From Pseudonocardia lacus (GTDB taxonomy: Bacteria > Actinomycetota > Actinomycetes > Mycobacteriales > Pseudonocardiaceae), in NCBI RefSeq assembly GCF_018531445.1, contig NZ_JAHDTH010000066.1:1-35643 (forward strand): 35,643 bases of DNA, given 5' to 3'. Within the stretch, counting starts at the first letter, position 1. Each line of letters opens with the position of its first letter. The notes beneath the pieces are model-generated. The model ran no database searches, was not told where the DNA came from, and saw nothing but the letters and a program-made list of their open reading frames with translations. The position numbers were made by a program, and so were the translations under genes. Of this stretch, positions 8,239 through 16,858 are shown piece after piece.

Positions 8239-8354
8239 GCGCGCCGTCCCGTCGGCCCGCACGCCGTCGAGGAACCAGCGCAGGGTCCCGGCCGTGGACC
8301 GGCCGACCCGCCGGGCGGATCATGAGCGGCCGAGCGTCCGGAGGGAGACCGCCC

Positions 8355-8873
8355 ATGCCCCGACTCGACTTCGACACCGCCGCCACCGACGGCCCCGTCG
8401 CCGACCGGATCCGCGCCCGGCGCGGTGGGCGGCTCACCGAGCTGGACCGCATGCTCCTGCACAGCCCCCCGCTCGCGGACGGCTGGAACAGCCTGCTCGA
8501 CGCGGTGCGCACCCGTTCGTCGCTGCCCGCCGACGTGCGCGAGCTGGTCATCCTGCGGATCGCGGCGCTCAACGGCGCCGACTACGAGTGGCGCTCCCAC
8601 GAGCCGGTCGGGCGTCGCGCCGGCCTCGGTGACGCCGACCTGGCGGCGCTGCGCCCGGGCGCCCCGACCGGTGCGCTCACCGCCGCCCGGCGGGCGGCCC
8701 TGGCCTACGCCGACGCGATGACGCGCGACGTCAGCGTGGCGCCGGAGGTGTTCGAGGCGCTGCGCGAGCACTTCGACGACCGGGGGATCGTCGAGCTGAC
8801 CCTGACCATCGGCACCTACAACCTCGTCTCGCGCTTCCTCGTGGCGCTGCAGATCGGCGACGACGCTCCCTAG
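8355..8873 (+). CDS. carboxymuconolactone decarboxylase (CMD)-family protein
   Basis: 172 residues. The CMD/AhpD-like helical fold is indicated by SLPADVRELVILRIAALNGA, YEWRSHEPVGRRAGL and a C-terminal helix with TLTIGTYNLVSRFLVALQ. The E-W-x-x-H arrangement resembles 4-carboxymuconolactone decarboxylase rather than AhpD, because the AhpD Cys-x-x-Cys pair is absent. GGAGGGAG lies eight bases before the ATG. It follows the second binding-protein gene by 116 bases, so it may or may not belong with that locus. Enzymatic function cannot be assigned; many family members are uncharacterised. Confidence 0.88.
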   Translation: MPRLDFDTAATDGPVADRIRARRGGRLTELDRMLLHSPPLADGWNSLLDAVRTRSSLPADVRELVILRIAALNGADYEWRSHEPVGRRAGLGDADLAALRPGAPTGALTAARRAALAYADAMTRDVSVAPEVFEALREHFDDRGIVELTLTIGTYNLVSRFLVALQIGDDAP

Positions 8874-8899
8874 TGGGGCGGGCCGCCATCCTCGCCCGA

Positions 8900-8916
8900 C
8901 GCGGCCGGTGGCCGCG
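8900..8916. terminator. bidirectional hairpin between convergent genes
   Basis: CGCGGCC, loop GGT, GGCCGCG. It fills the 51-base gap between the convergent CMD-family and FAD-hydroxylase genes, so it can serve both strands. No T run. Confidence 0.5.
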
Positions 8917-8924
8917 GACGCGGG

Positions 8925-10133
8925 TCAGCCGGAGCGCGACGGGCCCCGGCGCAGGCCGCGCAGCGACCGGCGGGCGGAGGTGACCGTGCGGCGGGCCCGC
9001 CGGACGCCGTCGATCTGGGTGGCCTGGTGCAGCCGGAACTGCCACGGGGCCTGGTCGCCGCGCCTGCCCAGCAGCGAGTACGCGAAGCGCACCGGGTCGG
9101 CGCCGGTGGCGATCTCGGAGTCGACGTTCTCGAACCAGTGCATGCTGCGTCGCGCCATCGCCTGCACCGGGTCGAGGGCGGGGCGGCGGCGGGCGTCGTA
9201 GGCGGGCAGGGCGGTGGCCAGGTCGCCCGCGCAGCTGCGCACGGCCTCGGCCAGCGCGATCGAGTCCTGCACGGCGAGCACGGTGCCCGAGCCGATCCCG
9301 AAGTGCGTGGTGTGCGCGGCGTCGCCGACGAGCACCGTGTTGCCCCGACGCCAGGTCGCGTTGCGGACCTCGCGGAAGTTCCGCCACGGCGCGGGGCCGA
9401 GGCCGTCGGGGGGCGCGAGCAGCCGGTGGCCGTCCAGGGCGCGGTCGAAGATCCCTTCCAGGACCTGGAGCCCGGCCGCCGGGTCCATCGCGTCCAGCCC
9501 CAGGCCGGACCAGGTGCGCGGGGAGCACTCGACGATGCACGTGCTGGCGCTGGCGGTGGACGGGTAGGCGTAGAACCACACCCAGCCGACCGGGGTGGGC
9601 TCGAACGCGAACGTGAACACCGGCGAGATCCGCGAGGTGCCCAGCCAGATGTAGCGGTTGCGGCCCGGGGTGAGGGTGGTCCCGTGGTGCTCGGCGTGCG
9701 CGGTGCGCAGCCGGCTGCCGACGCCGTCGGCGGCCACCACCAGGTCGGCGTCGACCTCATCGGTGGAGGTGACCTCCCGACCGAACTCGAAGCGCACCCC
9801 CAGCCGGTGGCAGCGCTCGGTCAGGATCTCCAGCAGCCGTGCCCGGCCCAGGCTGTAGCCGTACTTGCCGCCCAGGTGCACGGGGGGCCGGTCGGCGACC
9901 CGGACGACCTGCTCGCTCCACACGGTCGCCGCGTCGTGGATCGCCCGCGCGCTCTCCGGGTCGTTGGCGTGCAGGTCGTCGAGGAAGTCCTCGCCGAACG
10001 TGACCCCCCAGCTGTGGGTGGCGTCCGGGGGGTTGCGCTCGACGACGACGACCTCGTCGCCGGCCGAGGCCAGCCTGGCCAGCACGGCGGAGTACAGCCC
10101 CGCCGGGCCACCGCCCACACAGACGATCCTCAT
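8925..10133 (-). CDS. FAD-dependent aromatic-type monooxygenase
   Basis: 402 residues. N-terminal dinucleotide fold GGGPAGLYSA at about 7-16, DG motif in DLVVAADGVGSRLR, and the GD motif VLVGDAAHTTHFGIGSG that binds the FAD ribityl chain. The segment ERNPPDATHSWGVTFGEDFL resembles the hydroxylase half of anthraniloyl-CoA monooxygenase and salicyloyl-CoA 5-hydroxylase, so a CoA-bound or large aromatic substrate is possible. The start ATG at 10133 has AGGAGAG just upstream. It should use NAD(P)H and O2 in the cytoplasm. The neighbouring CMD protein is convergent, so they are not one operon. Substrate unknown. Confidence 0.88.
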   Translation of the reverse strand: MRIVCVGGGPAGLYSAVLARLASAGDEVVVVERNPPDATHSWGVTFGEDFLDDLHANDPESARAIHDAATVWSEQVVRVADRPPVHLGGKYGYSLGRARLLEILTERCHRLGVRFEFGREVTSTDEVDADLVVAADGVGSRLRTAHAEHHGTTLTPGRNRYIWLGTSRISPVFTFAFEPTPVGWVWFYAYPSTASASTCIVECSPRTWSGLGLDAMDPAAGLQVLEGIFDRALDGHRLLAPPDGLGPAPWRNFREVRNATWRRGNTVLVGDAAHTTHFGIGSGTVLAVQDSIALAEAVRSCAGDLATALPAYDARRRPALDPVQAMARRSMHWFENVDSEIATGADPVRFAYSLLGRRGDQAPWQFRLHQATQIDGVRRARRTVTSARRSLRGLRRGPSRSG

Positions 10134-10379
10134 CGCTCTCCTGCCTCGAGCTCCCGCCGCGGAGGGCACGGAAGATAGCAACGGCGGTTTCCCTCACCCG
10201 TTCCGGCGATACCGAGGCGCGCCGGAATCACCATCGGTAGTCGAATTCCGCGGGTGCTTCCGCGGTCGGGCTCGGTGCCGGGTGACGAACGGTCGTGCAC
10301 TAGCGTCTCGGCGCACTCGACCGAATTCCGGTGAACCCCACCGGAATCCGACATCGGAGACGAACGGGAGCGGTCCGCA
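10134..10379. promoter_or_regulatory. divergent region between FAD hydroxylase and UDP-sugar dehydrogenase, with two inverted repeats
   Basis: 246 bases. Towards the hydroxylase there is a minus-strand TATCTT -10-like hexamer (10177-10172). Towards the dehydrogenase there is TAGCGT at 10301-10306. Two inverted repeats share a TTCCGG/CCGGAA core: TTCCGGCG 10201-10208 with CGCCGGAA 10220-10227, and a perfect 9-base pair, ATTCCGGTG 10325-10333 with CACCGGAAT 10339-10347. The second lies between the proposed -10 and the GTG start at 10380, so it would be in the leader RNA as a hairpin or act as an operator. The -10 calls are weak. Confidence 0.4.
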
Positions 10380-11708
10380 GTGTTCGCGCGCAACATCGTC
10401 GTCGTCGGCACCGGTTATGTGGGACTCACCACCGGTGCCTGTATGGCGTCCCTCGGGCACCGGGTCGTGTGCGCGGACATCGACCCGGCCAAGGTGGAAA
10501 TGCTGGCTGCCGGAGATGTCCGGATATCCGAACCCGGACTGGCCGAGCTGGTCGGTGAAGGAATGGCGGCCGGGCGGCTGTCCTTCGTCCTCGGCGCGGC
10601 CGCGGCGCTGGCCGAGCCGGCCGGCGGCGGAGCGCACGTCGTGTTCCTGTGCGTCCCGACGCCGATGGGCGTGGGCGGGGTCGCCGACCTCAGCGCCGTG
10701 GAGGCCGTGGTCGAGGAGACGCGCGAACTCCTCCCACCCGGCTGCGTGGTGGTCAACAAGTCGACGGTGCCGGTGGGCACCGCGGACCGCACGGCCGAGC
10801 TGCTCGGCCGCGACGACGTCGCCGTCGTGAGCAACCCGGAGTTCCTGCGGGAGGGCTCCGCGGTGCGCGACTTCCTGCACCCCGACCGGATCGTCGTCGG
10901 GTCGAACTCCTCGCCGGAGGCCGCCGAGCGCGTCGCCGGGCTCTACGCCCGCCTCGGCGCCCCGACGGTGCTGACCGACGCGGCCAGCGCCGAGATGATC
11001 AAGTACGCGGCGAACTGCTTCCTGGCCATGAAGCTCTCCTACGTCAACGCGCTGGCCGAGCTGTGCGAGCGGCTGGGCGCCGACGTCGCCGACGTCACCG
11101 AGGGCATCGGCTACGACCGGCGCATCGGGCAGGCGTTCCTGGTGCCGGGGCCGGGCTGGGGCGGGTCCTGCCTGCCCAAGGACGTGCACGCGCTGCTGCA
11201 GGTCGCCGACGCGGCCGACTTCGAGTTCCGGCTGCTGCGGGCCACCATCGACACCAACAACCGGCAGTTCCAGCGGGTGGTCGACAAGATCCGCACGGCG
11301 GTCTCCGGGCGCCGCGGCGGCTCGCTCGCCCGGCGCAGGCTCGCGCTGTTCGGGCTGACGTTCAAGGCCGGCACCGACGACGTGCGGGCCTCGCCCGCGC
11401 TGGAGGTGGCGGCGCTGCTGCGCCAGGCCGGCGCCGAGCTGGTCGGCTACGACCCCGGGCTGGGCGCGGTCGACCCGGCACCGGTCGACCCGGCACTGGT
11501 GACCGTCGTCGACGACCCCTACGTGGCCGCCAAGGACGCCGACGCCGTCGTCGTCCTCACCGAGTGGCCGCAGTTCCGCGGGCTGGACTGGGCGCGGCTG
11601 GCCGGCGCGGTGGCCACGCCGACCCTGGTCGACACCCGCAACCTGCTCGACCCCGCGGTGCTGCGCCGGGCCGGGTTCAGCTGGGTCGGCATGGGTCGGG
11701 CGGCATGA
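10380..11708 (+). CDS. UDP-glucose/GDP-mannose-type nucleotide-sugar 6-dehydrogenase
   Basis: 442 residues. It should oxidise a UDP-hexose (probably UDP-glucose) to the uronic acid with two NAD+. NAD-binding motif GTGYVGLTTG at 10-19, central MIKYAANCFLAMKLSYVNAL, and the catalytic cysteine C264 in GWGGSCLPKD. The C-terminal UDP-binding domain includes LFGLTFKAGTDDVRASPALE. The GTG start at 10380 has GGGAG nine bases upstream. Its stop overlaps the flippase start (ATGA). The product would supply a uronic acid for the surface polysaccharide made by the following genes. Confidence 0.95.
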   Translation: MFARNIVVVGTGYVGLTTGACMASLGHRVVCADIDPAKVEMLAAGDVRISEPGLAELVGEGMAAGRLSFVLGAAAALAEPAGGGAHVVFLCVPTPMGVGGVADLSAVEAVVEETRELLPPGCVVVNKSTVPVGTADRTAELLGRDDVAVVSNPEFLREGSAVRDFLHPDRIVVGSNSSPEAAERVAGLYARLGAPTVLTDAASAEMIKYAANCFLAMKLSYVNALAELCERLGADVADVTEGIGYDRRIGQAFLVPGPGWGGSCLPKDVHALLQVADAADFEFRLLRATIDTNNRQFQRVVDKIRTAVSGRRGGSLARRRLALFGLTFKAGTDDVRASPALEVAALLRQAGAELVGYDPGLGAVDPAPVDPALVTVVDDPYVAAKDADAVVVLTEWPQFRGLDWARLAGAVATPTLVDTRNLLDPAVLRRAGFSWVGMGRAA

Positions 11709-13021
11709 GCCAGGACACCCGGACCGTCCGGGGGACCGGGCGCGCGTTGCGCCGCGAGCTGGGCGTGCCGCTCTACCTCAACGCCTACGCGCTGATGCTC
11801 AACACCGTCGTGAACTCGGGGTTCGGGCTGCTCTACTGGATCGTCGCGGCGCACGCGTTCACCGACGCCGAGGTCGGCCGGGGCAGCGCGCTGGTGTCGC
11901 TGATGCTGATGGTCTCGGTGCTGACCCAGGTCAACTTCGGCCAGGCGCTCATCCGGTTCCTGCCGCGCTCGGGCCCGGCATCGCGCGGGCTGCTGCTGGC
12001 CGCGTACGCGGTGTCGGCCGGGGTCGCGGTGCTCGGTGCGAGCGGCGTCATGGCCTACTGCCACCTGGCGCTCGACCCGGGCGACCCGCTGCACGTCTCG
12101 CTGCCCTTCGCCGGCTGGTTCGTCGTCTCGACCGCCGTCTGGTCGGTGTTCAACCTGCAGGACTCCGCCCTCACCGGGCTGCGCTCCGCGGTCTGGCTGC
12201 CGCTGGAGAACGGCGTCTACGGGCTGGTCAAGCTCGCGCTGCTGGTGCTGGTGGCGAGGACGTCGCTGGCCGAGGGCGTGTTCACCTCGTGGACGCTGCC
12301 GGTGGTCGCGCTGCTGGTCCCGGTGAACCTGCTGATCTTCGCCAGGGTGCTGCCGCGGCACGTGCGCGACGCGGCTCCCGGCGACCGGGCGCCGCGGCGG
12401 TCGGTGCTGCTGCGCTACATGGCGGGCGACTACGCGGGCCAGGTCTGCACCCAGCTGTCCTCGTCGTTCCTGCCGGTGCTGGTGGTCTCGCTGCTCGGCG
12501 CCGAGCAGGGCGCCTACTTCCTGCCCGCGCAGACGGTCTTCGTGGCGATGACCATGCTCTCGCTGGGCATCACGTCGTCGCTGGTGGTGGAGGCGGCCAA
12601 GGACGAGGCGCGGGCGGCGCACTACGCGCGGGCCGTGCTGCGCCGGATCGGGGTCACCGTGCTGCCCGCGGCGGCGCTGCTCGCGCTGGCGGCGCCGTGG
12701 CTGCTGGCGCTGTTCGGGCCGCAGTACCGGGCGAACGCGACGCTGCTGCTGCAGCTGCTGATGGTCTCCACGTTCCCGCGGGTCGTGGTGTCGCTCTACA
12801 TCACGATGTCGAGGCTGCGCAACCGCACCGGCGCGCTGGCCGTGCTGCAGTTCGTGCAGGCCGTGGGCCTGGTCGGGGGCACCGTGCTGCTGTGCGGGCC
12901 GCTGGGCCTGGACGCCGTGGGCTGGACGGCGCTGGGGGTGGAGCTGGTGCTGGCGCTGGCGGTGGGTCCGCGGGTGCTCGCGTGGCTGCGCTCCGACCGC
13001 GCGGTCCCCGCCGCGAGCTGA
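11705..13021 (+). CDS. polysaccharide flippase (Wzx/MOP superfamily)
   Basis: 438 residues, nearly all hydrophobic, with about 12 predicted membrane segments in two bundles starting around residue 25. It should move lipid-linked oligosaccharide units across the membrane. Recognisable parts are the N-terminal VNSGFGLLYWIVAAHAFTDA and the mid-protein QGAYFLPAQTVFVAMTML. Start ATG overlaps the dehydrogenase stop. No polymerase gene is adjacent. Assignment to the flippase superfamily rests on topology and neighbours as much as on motifs. Confidence 0.88.
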   Translation: MSQDTRTVRGTGRALRRELGVPLYLNAYALMLNTVVNSGFGLLYWIVAAHAFTDAEVGRGSALVSLMLMVSVLTQVNFGQALIRFLPRSGPASRGLLLAAYAVSAGVAVLGASGVMAYCHLALDPGDPLHVSLPFAGWFVVSTAVWSVFNLQDSALTGLRSAVWLPLENGVYGLVKLALLVLVARTSLAEGVFTSWTLPVVALLVPVNLLIFARVLPRHVRDAAPGDRAPRRSVLLRYMAGDYAGQVCTQLSSSFLPVLVVSLLGAEQGAYFLPAQTVFVAMTMLSLGITSSLVVEAAKDEARAAHYARAVLRRIGVTVLPAAALLALAAPWLLALFGPQYRANATLLLQLLMVSTFPRVVVSLYITMSRLRNRTGALAVLQFVQAVGLVGGTVLLCGPLGLDAVGWTALGVELVLALAVGPRVLAWLRSDRAVPAAS

Positions 13022-13044
13022 ACAACGGGGGCTGAACAGCGGGA

Positions 13045-13066
13045 CGGGCCGGCCCCCGCCGGCCCG
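13045..13066. terminator. bidirectional hairpin between flippase and ATP-grasp genes
   Basis: CGGGCCGGC, loop CCCC, GCCGGCCCG: nine perfect pairs in the 67-base convergent gap. No T run. Confidence 0.6.
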
Positions 13067-13088
13067 GCCCGGGGGCGATCAGCGCCGA

Positions 13089-14018
13089 TCAGCGGCGGAC
13101 GAACCGGTCGACCAGCGGCATGCCGAAGCGCCACAGCTCGCCGAGCGCGCGGTCGAACTCGCGCGGCCGCAGCCGCACCAGGCCGCCGCCGGGGTTGTGG
13201 GTCAGCTCCCCGAAGTACACGCGGCCGCCGACGTCGTAGAGGTCGACGCGGACGAAGTCGAAGTCGGTGCCCAGCTTCTGGGCGACCTCGAGCATCTCCT
13301 CCAGCGCGGCCGGGCGCGGGGGCAGCGTCTCGGCCGTGTCGAAGGGCCCGCTGACCGCCAGCTCCCGCCAGTCGGGCGTGAGCAGGGTCGAGGTGTGCCG
13401 GGAGAACCGGTCCTGGTCGACGACGACCACCGCGGGCCGGCCGTGGAAGACGAAGAACTTGTAGTCGGTGGGCGGCGTGCGCCCGTCGCCGATGAACTCC
13501 TCGACGACGACCCGGCGGGGCAGCCCCCGGTAGGGCGTCTCGCGCCAGCCCTCCCGGTAGAAGTCCGTGTCGAGCCAACGGCGCACCGTCGCCCGCACCG
13601 CCTCGTGGTCGAGGTCTGCCGGGTCGGGGACCAGCAGCGTCATGTCGCAGCCGTGGGTCCCCTTGATGACGCACGGGCCGTCGAGGACGTCGAGGTCGAG
13701 GTCGTCGGCGTCGTCGACGACCTGCAGCAGCGGGATCAGGTAGTGCTCGCCGACCCGCTCGGCCACGTGCCGTCGCACGGCGTACTTGTCGGCGGTGACG
13801 TGCACCAGCGGGGGCTGGGGGCGCAGGTTCTTCGCGGCGAGCAGTTGCGAGTAGGTCCGCGGCCTGCGCAGCGTCGTCACCTCGCCCTGGAACAGCGCGT
13901 GCATCGCCGATGCGAACAGCGGGTGCGGGAGGAAGCGCAGCCGGCGCGCGACCTTCACCCGGGCAGAAAAAGACACCGCGAAAAGATAGCGGAGCGTCGA
14001 ATTGTGCCGGCCCGTCAT
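13089..14018 (-). CDS. TupA-like ATP-grasp protein
   Basis: 309 residues. The order FLPHPLFASAMHALFQGEV, KNLRPQPPLVHVTADKYAVR, LDGPCVIKGTHGCDMTLLV, VVVEEFIGDGRTPPTDYKFF and DFVRVDLYDVGGRVYFGELT matches the TupA-like ATP-grasp family, whose founding member is linked to teichuronopeptide synthesis. ATP-grasp enzymes join a carboxylate to an amine or thiol through an acyl phosphate. Lying between a uronate-forming dehydrogenase with flippase and a glycosyltransferase, it may attach an amino group or peptide to a uronic acid of the polymer. ATG at 14018 has no strong ribosome-binding site; a GTG at 13976 is the alternative. The first 15 codons are unusually AT-rich. Confidence 0.82.
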   Translation of the reverse strand: MTGRHNSTLRYLFAVSFSARVKVARRLRFLPHPLFASAMHALFQGEVTTLRRPRTYSQLLAAKNLRPQPPLVHVTADKYAVRRHVAERVGEHYLIPLLQVVDDADDLDLDVLDGPCVIKGTHGCDMTLLVPDPADLDHEAVRATVRRWLDTDFYREGWRETPYRGLPRRVVVEEFIGDGRTPPTDYKFFVFHGRPAVVVVDQDRFSRHTSTLLTPDWRELAVSGPFDTAETLPPRPAALEEMLEVAQKLGTDFDFVRVDLYDVGGRVYFGELTHNPGGGLVRLRPREFDRALGELWRFGMPLVDRFVRR

Positions 14019-14141
14019 TCCATGGAACCGGCTCCGACGTTTCGGGTGACCGACGGTTGCCGCCCGTCGCCCGCCCGGGCAGCGATTCACGCGAACGGAT
14101 GGCGACAGGGCGACCGGAGTGTTCACCATGCGTTCCGCCAA

Positions 14142-14153
14142 TAGGCTGACGGC
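14142..14153 (+). promoter_or_regulatory. -10 element suggesting a leaderless glycosyltransferase transcript
   Basis: TAGGCT (14142-14147) lies six bases before the GTG start at 14154, the spacing expected if transcription begins at the start codon. No ribosome-binding sequence precedes the GTG, which fits leaderless translation, common in actinomycetes. A -35 box is not evident. Confidence 0.45.
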
Positions 14154-15152
14154 GTGCGAAACCAGTCGGCACTCGTCACCGTCATCACCCCGGCCTACAA
14201 CGTGGGGCCGTGGATCGGTGAGGCCGTCGATTCCGTACTGCGGCAGAGCGAGCAGCGGTTCGAGTACCTGGTCGTCGACGACGGGTCGACCGACGACACC
14301 GCCGACGTCGTGCGCGCCCGCGCGGCCCGCGACGACCGGGTCCGGTTGATCCAGGTGCCCAACGGCGGCTCCGGCGCGGCCCGCAACGTGGCCCTGGAGC
14401 TGGCACGGGCGCCGTTCGTGGCCTTCCTCGACGGCGACGACCGGTGGGGCCCGCAGTTCCTGCGCTGCCTGCTCGACGCGTTCGCCGCGGCGCCCCCCGA
14501 GGTGGGGGTGTCGTTCTGCCACACCCGGGTGATGACCGAGTCCGGGCAGGTGGTGGGGCTGCGTTGGCAGCCGTCCGGGGCGTGCGACGCCGACCGGATC
14601 CTGGTCGAGAACAACCCGCCCCACCACGGCAGCTCATTGCTGATCCGGCGCAGCTGCTTCGAGGAGCTGGGCTCGTTCGACCCGGCGATGCGCAGCGCGG
14701 TCGACTTCGAGATGTGGCTGCGCATCGCGACCCGCTCCTCGACCCCGCTGTTCTGGGGGGTGCGCCGCTACCAGGTCGACATGCGGCTGATGCGCACCGG
14801 CTGCATCAGCGCCGACCGGGGGGCCCGCTTCGAGGCGCTGGACCGGTTGCTGGCCCAGTACTCACCGCGGATGACCCGGCTGCAGCCCGGCCTGGCCTAC
14901 CTGCGCCCGGCGGTGTTCGCCTACCGCGACGGCTTCGACGAGCTCGCCTGCCGGTGGGCGGCCCAGGCGCTGACCGCCGGCACGGCCGAACTGGCCAGCA
15001 CGGTGTGGGGGCAGTCGCTGCTGACCTGGCACAAGGCGGGCCCGGCCGGGCGGGAGAAGCTGCGCGCGGCGCGCACGAGCACCCGCTCCGCGCTCTACGG
15101 CGGCGCCGCGTACGCCTCGAGGGCGGTCCGCCACCTGGCGCGCCTCGTCTGA
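14154..15152 (+). CDS. family 2 glycosyltransferase
   Basis: 332 residues, GT-A fold. VTVITPAYNVGPW at 8-20, nucleotide-binding VDDGSTDD at 41-48, and the metal-binding FLDGDD at 91-96. The middle has SFDPAMRSAVDFEMWLRIA, in the position of the usual acceptor-side ED-like motif, here DFEMW. It should transfer a sugar from a nucleotide-sugar to the growing surface polysaccharide on the cytoplasmic side. The C-terminal third is Arg/Ala-rich and not conserved in a recognisable way. GTG start is inferred from the -10 element directly upstream. Donor and acceptor unknown. Confidence 0.92.
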   Translation: MRNQSALVTVITPAYNVGPWIGEAVDSVLRQSEQRFEYLVVDDGSTDDTADVVRARAARDDRVRLIQVPNGGSGAARNVALELARAPFVAFLDGDDRWGPQFLRCLLDAFAAAPPEVGVSFCHTRVMTESGQVVGLRWQPSGACDADRILVENNPPHHGSSLLIRRSCFEELGSFDPAMRSAVDFEMWLRIATRSSTPLFWGVRRYQVDMRLMRTGCISADRGARFEALDRLLAQYSPRMTRLQPGLAYLRPAVFAYRDGFDELACRWAAQALTAGTAELASTVWGQSLLTWHKAGPAGREKLRAARTSTRSALYGGAAYASRAVRHLARLV

Positions 15153-15176
15153 CGCGCCACGCGCGGCGGGGCCGGC

Positions 15177-16706
15177 TCAGCCGGCCGTGGGCGCCAGGTA
15201 CCGCTCGCGCAGCTTGCGCTTGAACAGCTTGCCCGTGTCCTCGCGCGGCAGCTCGCGGTCGATCACGATGCGGCGCGGGACCTTGTAGCCGGCGATGGAC
15301 GCGCGCAGCAGCTCGCCGATCCGTTCCGCGCTCGGGCCGGTGTCGGGGTCGGTGTCGACGTGGGCCACGAGCGTCTCGCCGTACTCCGGGTCGGGCACCC
15401 CGAACACCGCGGCGTCGCGCACGCCCGGGACCTCCAGCAGGGCGTGCTCGATCTCGGCCGGGTAGATGTTCACGCCACCGGAGATGACCATGTCGGTGGA
15501 GCGGTCGTTGAGGTGGAGGAACCCGTCGTCGTCGAGGTAGCCGACGTCGCCGACCGTCACGTAGCCGTCGAGCTCGATCGCCGCCCGCTTGGCCGGGTCG
15601 CCGTGGTAGGTGAACGCCGGCCAGAACGGCGGCGGCTTGAGGAACACCCGGCCCGACTCCCCGGGCGGCAGCAGCCCGCCGTCGGGGTCGACGATGCGCA
15701 CGTCGGCGCCGTCGATGGCGCGCCCGACGGTGCCCGGGTGGGCCAGCCACTGGGCGCTGTCGCACCAGGTGACCATGCCCGTCTCCGTGCCGCCGTAGTA
15801 CTCCAGCACGATCGGCCCGAGCCAGTCGATCATCCGGCGCTTGACCGCGGGCGGGCACGGCGCGGCGGCGTGCACGACGGCCTCCAGCGAGGACAGGTCG
15901 TAGCGGCGGCGGGCCTGCTCGGGCAGGTTCAGCATCCGGACGAACATCGTGGGCACGACCTGCGTGGAGTTGATGCGGTGGCGCTCGACGAGCGCCAGCG
16001 CCTCCTCCGCGTCGAACCTCGGCATGATCGTGATGTCCAGGCCGGTGGCGGCGGCGATGGCGGCGTGGGTGTTGGGCGCGGTGTGGTAGAGCGGGGCGGG
16101 CAGCAGCACCCGGTGCCCGGGTCGGATGCCGAACGTCTGGAACACCACCTGGGCGATCACCGGGCCGTCCTCGGGCCGCAGCGGGTCGCGCAGGATGCCC
16201 TTCGGGGTGCCGGTGGTGCCGGAGCTGTAGATCATGGCCATCGGGGCGGTGTCCGGCGCCCGCGTCCACGGCTCGTGCGCGCCGACGAGCCCTTCGAGGT
16301 CGGGGTGGCGGCCGGTGAGCGGCGGCGCGGCGGGCAGCCCGTAGGCCGCGGCGAGACCATCCGGCACGGCCACCTCGACGATCGTGGCACCGTCGGGCAG
16401 CGCCGCCTCCACCTCCTCGACGAGGTGGGTGTGCGCGAGGACGGCGCGGGCGGCGCAGTCGGCGAGCAGGTGCGCCAGCTCGCGCGCCCGCCAGTGCCAG
16501 TTGACCGGCACCGGGACGGCCCCGAGCAGCCCGACGGCGATCATGGCCTCGAGGTAGGCGACGTCGTTGCGGAGCACGATGGCGACCCGGTCGCCGGGGC
16601 CGACGCCCAGCGCGTCGAGCGCCGCCGCCAGCCGGGCCGCCCGCCCGTGCAGCTGCGGGTAGGTGCGTTCGACGGGACCGCAGCGCACAGCAGGCTCGTC
16701 GCCCAC
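15177..16706 (-). CDS. acyl-CoA synthetase (AMP-forming), FadD-like
   Basis: 509 residues. It should activate a carboxylic acid as acyl-AMP and then acyl-CoA. ATP-binding motif IYSSGTTGTPKGI at about 159-171, YYGGTETGM, the hinge-region GDVGYLDDDGFLHLNDRSTD, and the C-terminal catalytic Lys in DTGKLFKRKL. The GTG at 16706 has GAGGAGG four bases upstream and gives the usual length. The gene is convergent with the glycosyltransferase (24-base gap) and divergent from the dehalogenase gene. Acid specificity is not predictable; medium- or branched-chain acids are plausible. Confidence 0.94.
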   Translation of the reverse strand: MGDEPAVRCGPVERTYPQLHGRAARLAAALDALGVGPGDRVAIVLRNDVAYLEAMIAVGLLGAVPVPVNWHWRARELAHLLADCAARAVLAHTHLVEEVEAALPDGATIVEVAVPDGLAAAYGLPAAPPLTGRHPDLEGLVGAHEPWTRAPDTAPMAMIYSSGTTGTPKGILRDPLRPEDGPVIAQVVFQTFGIRPGHRVLLPAPLYHTAPNTHAAIAAATGLDITIMPRFDAEEALALVERHRINSTQVVPTMFVRMLNLPEQARRRYDLSSLEAVVHAAAPCPPAVKRRMIDWLGPIVLEYYGGTETGMVTWCDSAQWLAHPGTVGRAIDGADVRIVDPDGGLLPPGESGRVFLKPPPFWPAFTYHGDPAKRAAIELDGYVTVGDVGYLDDDGFLHLNDRSTDMVISGGVNIYPAEIEHALLEVPGVRDAAVFGVPDPEYGETLVAHVDTDPDTGPSAERIGELLRASIAGYKVPRRIVIDRELPREDTGKLFKRKLRERYLAPTAG

Positions 16707-16858
16707 GATTCCTCCTCGAACCGGAAACGACCCCACTGTGGCGGCGCCCACAGCGGCCGTCAACACCCTCGACGACCATGGCCCGTGAGCACTCCAGGCG
16801 TGCGGCCAGGTCATCGGGATTCGACCGCCGGAGGGCGCCCGCGCACGCCGGTCGGCCA

